Source of the DNA: Phycisphaerales bacterium
GTDB lineage: Bacteria > Planctomycetota > Phycisphaerae > Sedimentisphaerales > Anaerohalosphaeraceae
Assembly (NCBI GenBank): GCA_011055475.1
Contig: DSDH01000092.1
Span: forward strand, 1 to 10,177
Length of the DNA stretch: 10,177 nt
Direction: 5' to 3'
Part shown: piece by piece, positions 6,538 through 10,177 of the stretch
How the letters are laid out: each line of letters starts with the position of its first letter
How positions within the stretch are numbered: the stretch's first letter is position 1
The notes under the pieces: model-generated
Seen by the model: the letters and a program-made list of their open reading frames with translations, nothing else
Told to the model about the DNA's origin: nothing
The model's database searches: none
Position numbers and translations under genes: made by a program

Positions 6538-9207
6538 ATGGATGTACCAGCGAACGTCGAAAGGCATCGGTCCGCCGATCAACCCGCCTTTGGCCCCCGA
6601 ACCATTCCACAATACGATCTGTCGGACATGGACGGGGCGTTGCGGCGGGCACGGACGCTGTTCGAGCAAGGCGACATCGCCGCGGCGTTCGATGTCTACG
6701 AGCAACTGGCGACGGCTTGTCCGCAGCAAGCCGTACCGATTCTGGCCGAGGTTTACGACCAGACCCGGCGGCTGCGCCAGGCGGACCGATACGTTCTCTA
6801 TCAGTCACGGTACTTCCACTTCGGCATCCGGCCGGGGGACAAGGTGTTGGATATCGGCAGCGGCAACGTCCCATTTCACGCGGCGACGCATCTGGCCGAT
6901 CTGGCGGTGGACGACGATCGGTACGGACGGGCGGGCGTGCCCTTTAAGCACGTCGAGGGCAAGCCGGTCTACCGCTGCGATATCGAGCAGTTGCCGTTCG
7001 GCGACAAGGAGTTCGATTTCGTGTACTGTTCCCACGTGCTGGAGCACGTGCACCACCCGGAACGCGCCTGCCGCGAGTTGATGCGGGTCGCCCGCAGGGG
7101 CTACATCGAGACGCCGTCCCCTTCGAAGGATCTGTGGCTCGACACGGCGGCGATCAGCAACCATCGCTGGGCCGTGGAGGTCGTGGATGGAAAACTCGTC
7201 TTCACGGAGTACGCGCCCGAACGGGTCCGTGGCCTGCAATGCGATATCGTGCGGCGGATGCATTGTGATCCGCAAAGCGACCGCGAGAAGGCCCTGTCGG
7301 CGATGATCTATCTCAAGGCCCGGATTCTGAACACGATGCTGCTGTGGGAAGGCGACTTCGAGTTTGAAGTGCGCCGCCGAGGGAGCGATCGTTCTCGGAC
7401 GCTTGTGATCGGGTCCGAGATGATACCGGCTCCTGCGACGCCGTCCGAGAGGCCGGAATCGGCGGGCCGCCAATCCTCGCCGGCGCCCGGACTGGCTCCT
7501 GGCCCTCACGGGTATGAGCGGATTTATCACTACCACATCCGCAAGACGGGGGGGACATCGCTGAACTACATGTTCCTGGCGTTGGGTGGTGAGCCGCCGG
7601 AAGATGTCTACCGTCGGCTTAATGCCGACACGACACGCCCGGCCGTCTCGGGGGGAAGGGTGTTCTGCCGACACGAGGCGCTGATTGAGCGGGGGGAGTA
7701 CTTCTATGCCTTTTCACACACGCCGGCCCACGCCCTTCGCCTGCCACCGGGGACCTTTACCCTGACGTGTCTGCGCGACCCTGTGGAACGGGTGCTGTCG
7801 TACTACCGGATGCTGCTGTATTACCAGGTGAACAACATCGCACACCCCTGCATGAAGACCGAATCGGCCTATCTGGGGGAGTCGTTTTCGGATTTCCTGA
7901 CGCGGGTGCCGCCAAGTGTACTGTTGAACCAACTGTACATGTTTTCCGAGCGGCTTGACGTGGAGGAGGCGTTTGGGCGGATTACCCACTGCTCCCACTG
8001 GATATTGCTGGAAGATTTCGACGCGGGCGTGCGCCGGTTGAGCGAGAAGCTCGGCATCGACCTGCGGCCGATCCATGTGCGCAAGTCACCGCTTGAGGTG
8101 GCGGTTGATGAGCGGGATCGGCAGCGGTTGAGATGTCTCCTCGAGCCGGAGTACCGTTTGCTGGACCGTCTGAGGCGTGGCGGTACGATCGCCCCTGCCA
8201 GACCAGGGACCCGCATCCCGGATGGGCGGACCCGGTCCTGCCAGCCAGAGCACGTCGACCCCAGCGACGTGTCATCGGCGCAGGGGCCCGATGGGTGCGA
8301 GATCGCGGGGGTCTCTCTGCGTGCTGCGGTGCAGGCCCGTCCCGAATTGGGGACATGGGTTGAGCGAATCAACCAGGCCGTGCGGCAGGGCCGCCATGAG
8401 CAGGCGGCGATATGGGTTCGCGAGCATTTGGGGCATTTGGCCAAGAGCGATCTGATCCTGTCGCGGATCCGCCCGGCCGGGCCCCCCGTGCGCGAGCAGT
8501 CGGTCACGCCGTGGCCGGTGCGCGTGGATCGTTTGCAGCTCGAACGAATCGGCAGCGAGTACGGCGGCTGGATGATCGACCTGCGCCTGGTGCCACAGGG
8601 GGCCACCATCCTCAGTGCCGGCGTCGGTGAGGATATCACGTTCGACATGGGCCTGATCGCCGCGCGGGACTGCACGATCATCGGGATTGACCCGACGCCC
8701 AAGGCGGTTCGCTACGTGCAGGCCCACGCGCATCCGCGGCTTCATCTGATCGCCAAGGCGCTGGCCGCACAGGGGGGTCTGCGGGTGCGCATGTACGAGA
8801 ATGCCAACCCCGACCACGTCTCCGAGTCGATGCTGGCGTCCCATCAGGCGGTGGATACCGGGCGACTCTACGAGGCCGATACCGTAAGCCTGACGGAGCT
8901 GCTGGCGGCCTATCCGGATGCGGTGGTGTTGAAGATGGATATTGAAGGGGCCGAATACGCCGTGCTCGAGGCGGCGTGGGACCTGAGGGTGCCGCAGATC
9001 TGCGTGGAGTTTCATCACGTCTGCACGGATCACACGCTGGAGGACACGCTGCGATGCGTCGCGCATCTGCGGCGGATGGGATACCTCGTGGCCCATCGGA
9101 TCGACAAGGCCGGGCCGTGGCACGAGGTGACATTTGTGCATTGCCGCTGTCTGAACCGGCCTGCGGTGCAGCACCAGCGGCGTGAGCCGGCGGCGGTCGG
9201 CGGATGA
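6538..9207 (+). CDS. Multidomain glycan-tailoring enzyme: TPR-like, class I methyltransferase, sulfotransferase, FkbM methyltransferase
   Basis: The product is 889 residues. ATG 6538 has AAGAGGA (6524-6530) seven bases upstream; the frame is open back to 6253 but overlaps the previous gene without coding sense. Domains in order: TPR-like pair (30-82); class I SAM-dependent methyltransferase (90-280) with SAM loop VLDIGSGN (103-110), DIEQLPF (148-154) and HVLEHVHHPER (166-176); linker (285-322); sulfotransferase (325-550) with the 5'-phosphosulfate loop HIRKTGGTSLNYMF (333-346) and the 3'-phosphate motif CLRDPVERVLSYY (411-423), both typical of carbohydrate sulfotransferases using PAPS; a linker and single TPR-like pair (598-635); FkbM methyltransferase (672-870) with ILSAGVGEDITFD (691-703), GIDPTPKAV (716-724) and VLKMDIEGAEYAVL (797-810). 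All three active-site signatures look intact. There is no signal peptide, so it would act in the cytoplasm, O-methylating and sulfating a sugar chain. Acceptors are unknown. Confidence 0.9.
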   Translation: MDVPANVERHRSADQPAFGPRTIPQYDLSDMDGALRRARTLFEQGDIAAAFDVYEQLATACPQQAVPILAEVYDQTRRLRQADRYVLYQSRYFHFGIRPGDKVLDIGSGNVPFHAATHLADLAVDDDRYGRAGVPFKHVEGKPVYRCDIEQLPFGDKEFDFVYCSHVLEHVHHPERACRELMRVARRGYIETPSPSKDLWLDTAAISNHRWAVEVVDGKLVFTEYAPERVRGLQCDIVRRMHCDPQSDREKALSAMIYLKARILNTMLLWEGDFEFEVRRRGSDRSRTLVIGSEMIPAPATPSERPESAGRQSSPAPGLAPGPHGYERIYHYHIRKTGGTSLNYMFLALGGEPPEDVYRRLNADTTRPAVSGGRVFCRHEALIERGEYFYAFSHTPAHALRLPPGTFTLTCLRDPVERVLSYYRMLLYYQVNNIAHPCMKTESAYLGESFSDFLTRVPPSVLLNQLYMFSERLDVEEAFGRITHCSHWILLEDFDAGVRRLSEKLGIDLRPIHVRKSPLEVAVDERDRQRLRCLLEPEYRLLDRLRRGGTIAPARPGTRIPDGRTRSCQPEHVDPSDVSSAQGPDGCEIAGVSLRAAVQARPELGTWVERINQAVRQGRHEQAAIWVREHLGHLAKSDLILSRIRPAGPPVREQSVTPWPVRVDRLQLERIGSEYGGWMIDLRLVPQGATILSAGVGEDITFDMGLIAARDCTIIGIDPTPKAVRYVQAHAHPRLHLIAKALAAQGGLRVRMYENANPDHVSESMLASHQAVDTGRLYEADTVSLTELLAAYPDAVVLKMDIEGAEYAVLEAAWDLRVPQICVEFHHVCTDHTLEDTLRCVAHLRRMGYLVAHRIDKAGPWHEVTFVHCRCLNRPAVQHQRREPAAVGG

Positions 9208-9215
9208 GGGGACCC

Positions 9216-10177
9216 ATGACACCGATGGCAAAACCCAACGAGATTCCCGTGGCGCTGGTGTGTTATAACCGGCCATGGCACACGGCCCAGGTGCTCAAGG
9301 CCCTGATGCGGCACGATGTGCGGAATCTGTACGTGTTCTGCGATGCGCCGCGCCATCCCGCCGACGCCGAGCCCGTGGGACGCGCGCGGGCGCTGATTCG
9401 GGCGATCCGGTGGACGCGGCCTCACGTGGTGCTGCAAGAGGCCAATCAGGGGCTGGCCCGGTCGGTGGTGGGGGCGGTGAACACCGTGCTGGCCGAGCAC
9501 GAGCAGCTCATCCTGCTGGAGGATGACTGCGTGCCCAAGCGGCATTTCTTCGAGTTCATGCACGCGTGCCTGACGACGTATCGCGACCAGCCACGGGTGT
9601 TCGGCATCAACGGGTATACCGTGCCGATCCCGCCGACGCTGCTGGCCGCGTATCCCTACGATGCATACTTCTACCCGCGGATCGGCAGTTGGGGCTGGGC
9701 CACGTGGCGACGGGCGTGGCGGCATTACGACACGGATTTGGGGCGGCTCTACCGCCGGTGTGTCGAGGCGGGTGTTGACCTGATGCAGGGGGGGGCGGAC
9801 ATCCCGGAAAACGTGAAGGCGTTTCTCGGCGGCCGGGCACGGGACAGTTGGACCCTTCAATGGGTGCTGGCGGTATACCTGCAAGGTGGCTGCTACATCT
9901 ACCCGACCGTGTCGCAGATTCGCAACATCGGCTTCGATGGCTCGGGCGTGCACTTCGGATCGAGCCGGTCGAAGTTCGATTATGAGGCCCAGGATCACCC
10001 CGTGCGACGGTTGCCCCGGCAGGTCTTCTACCAACCTGAGTTGGTCACGCACTACAACGCGTATTTCGGCGGGTCGAGCCGACCGATGGCCCCGACGCCG
10101 CCGCGGCCTGCGGAGGCGTCTGAGGCCGGGCGGCGACGCACGATCGTGCACATCAACACCCACGATGTGGCCGGGGG
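9216..10177 (+). CDS. GT2/GNT-I-like (HlpA-type) glycosyltransferase, 3' end outside window, probably fused to a GT4 domain
   Basis: ATG 9216 follows the previous stop by 8 bases and has GAGGGGA (9206-9212) just upstream; ATG 9225 in the same frame is a possible alternative. The frame is open to the window end (320 complete residues). Residues 10-285 form a GT-A fold of the type annotated GNT-I-like or HlpA: IPVALVCYNRPWHTAQVL (10-27), NQGLARSVVGAVN (77-89), the metal/donor motif LLEDDCVP (100-107) with EDD at 102-104, HFFEFMHACL (110-119), and the diagnostic SWGWATWRRAWRHYD (158-172). Such enzymes sit in O-antigen and surface-glycan loci. After a Pro/Ala-rich linker (286-307) the last visible residues, TIVHINTHDVAG (309-320), look like the first strand and glycine loop of a GT4 N-terminal half (compare 'ILHINTYDxGGGAA'). 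A second transferase domain therefore probably follows outside the window. Confidence 0.87.
   Translation, partial: MTPMAKPNEIPVALVCYNRPWHTAQVLKALMRHDVRNLYVFCDAPRHPADAEPVGRARALIRAIRWTRPHVVLQEANQGLARSVVGAVNTVLAEHEQLILLEDDCVPKRHFFEFMHACLTTYRDQPRVFGINGYTVPIPPTLLAAYPYDAYFYPRIGSWGWATWRRAWRHYDTDLGRLYRRCVEAGVDLMQGGADIPENVKAFLGGRARDSWTLQWVLAVYLQGGCYIYPTVSQIRNIGFDGSGVHFGSSRSKFDYEAQDHPVRRLPRQVFYQPELVTHYNAYFGGSSRPMAPTPPRPAEASEAGRRRTIVHINTHDVAG

Noticed and set aside
4479..6539. A 686-codon open frame on the minus strand
   Set aside because: It lies antisense to three well-supported plus-strand genes, has His/Arg/Pro-rich low-complexity content and no recognisable domain. Long antisense frames are expected in GC-rich coding DNA.
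8272..10163. Two overlapping long minus-strand open frames (8272-9276 and 9030-10163)
   Set aside because: Both mirror the codon pattern of the FkbM and GT2 coding regions and show no family motifs.

Overview
The window is a densely packed, GC-rich bacterial block of glycan-assembly genes. All eight genes are on the plus strand; the first and last are cut by the window edges. I see no tRNA, rRNA, CRISPR array, transposase or integrase. The combination of GC-rich coding, TPR-fused glycosyltransferases, FkbM methyltransferases and sulfotransferases would fit Planctomycetota or another Gram-negative environmental lineage. That placement is a weak inference, because no taxonomic marker gene is present.

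Layout. (1) Bases 1-681 are the C-terminal half of a GT4-type glycosyltransferase with an intact EX7E motif. (2) Bases 682-807 hold a near-consensus sigma-54 promoter (735-751). (3) Bases 808-2784 encode a TPR protein with a GT4-like domain. That domain is a close paralogue of gene 1 but has lost the usual donor-binding and catalytic residues. (4) Bases 2859-3680 encode a GT9 (heptosyltransferase-like) domain. Its frame is open upstream into the end of the previous gene, where a CCCTTTT slippery heptamer and a hairpin suggest a -1 frameshift fusion, a recent gene split or a sequence error. (5) Bases 3681-3799 are a spacer with an inverted array of 7-bp units forming a near-perfect 42-bp palindrome. 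(6) Bases 3800-5389 encode a GT2 enzyme with a second, degenerate GT-A-like half and a TPR-like tail. (7) Bases 5382-6074 encode a five-repeat TPR protein, overlapping the previous gene by 8 bp. (8) Bases 6084-6437 encode a small helical protein resembling the flagellar export chaperones FliT/FlgN. (9) Bases 6538-9207 encode an 889-residue fusion of TPR-like segment, class I methyltransferase, sulfotransferase and FkbM methyltransferase. (10) From 9216 to the window edge runs a GT2/GNT-I-like (HlpA-type) glycosyltransferase whose frame continues into what looks like the first strand of a GT4 domain.

Taken together, at least four glycosyltransferase families (GT4, GT9, GT2 and the GNT-I-like group), two methyltransferase domains and one sulfotransferase suggest assembly of a methylated, sulfated surface glycan, with TPR modules for protein contacts. 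The FliT/FlgN-like gene and the sigma-54 promoter together raise the hypothesis that the acceptor is flagellin or another flagellar protein. The domain calls are well supported by motifs. The flagellar link and the frameshift are hypotheses.
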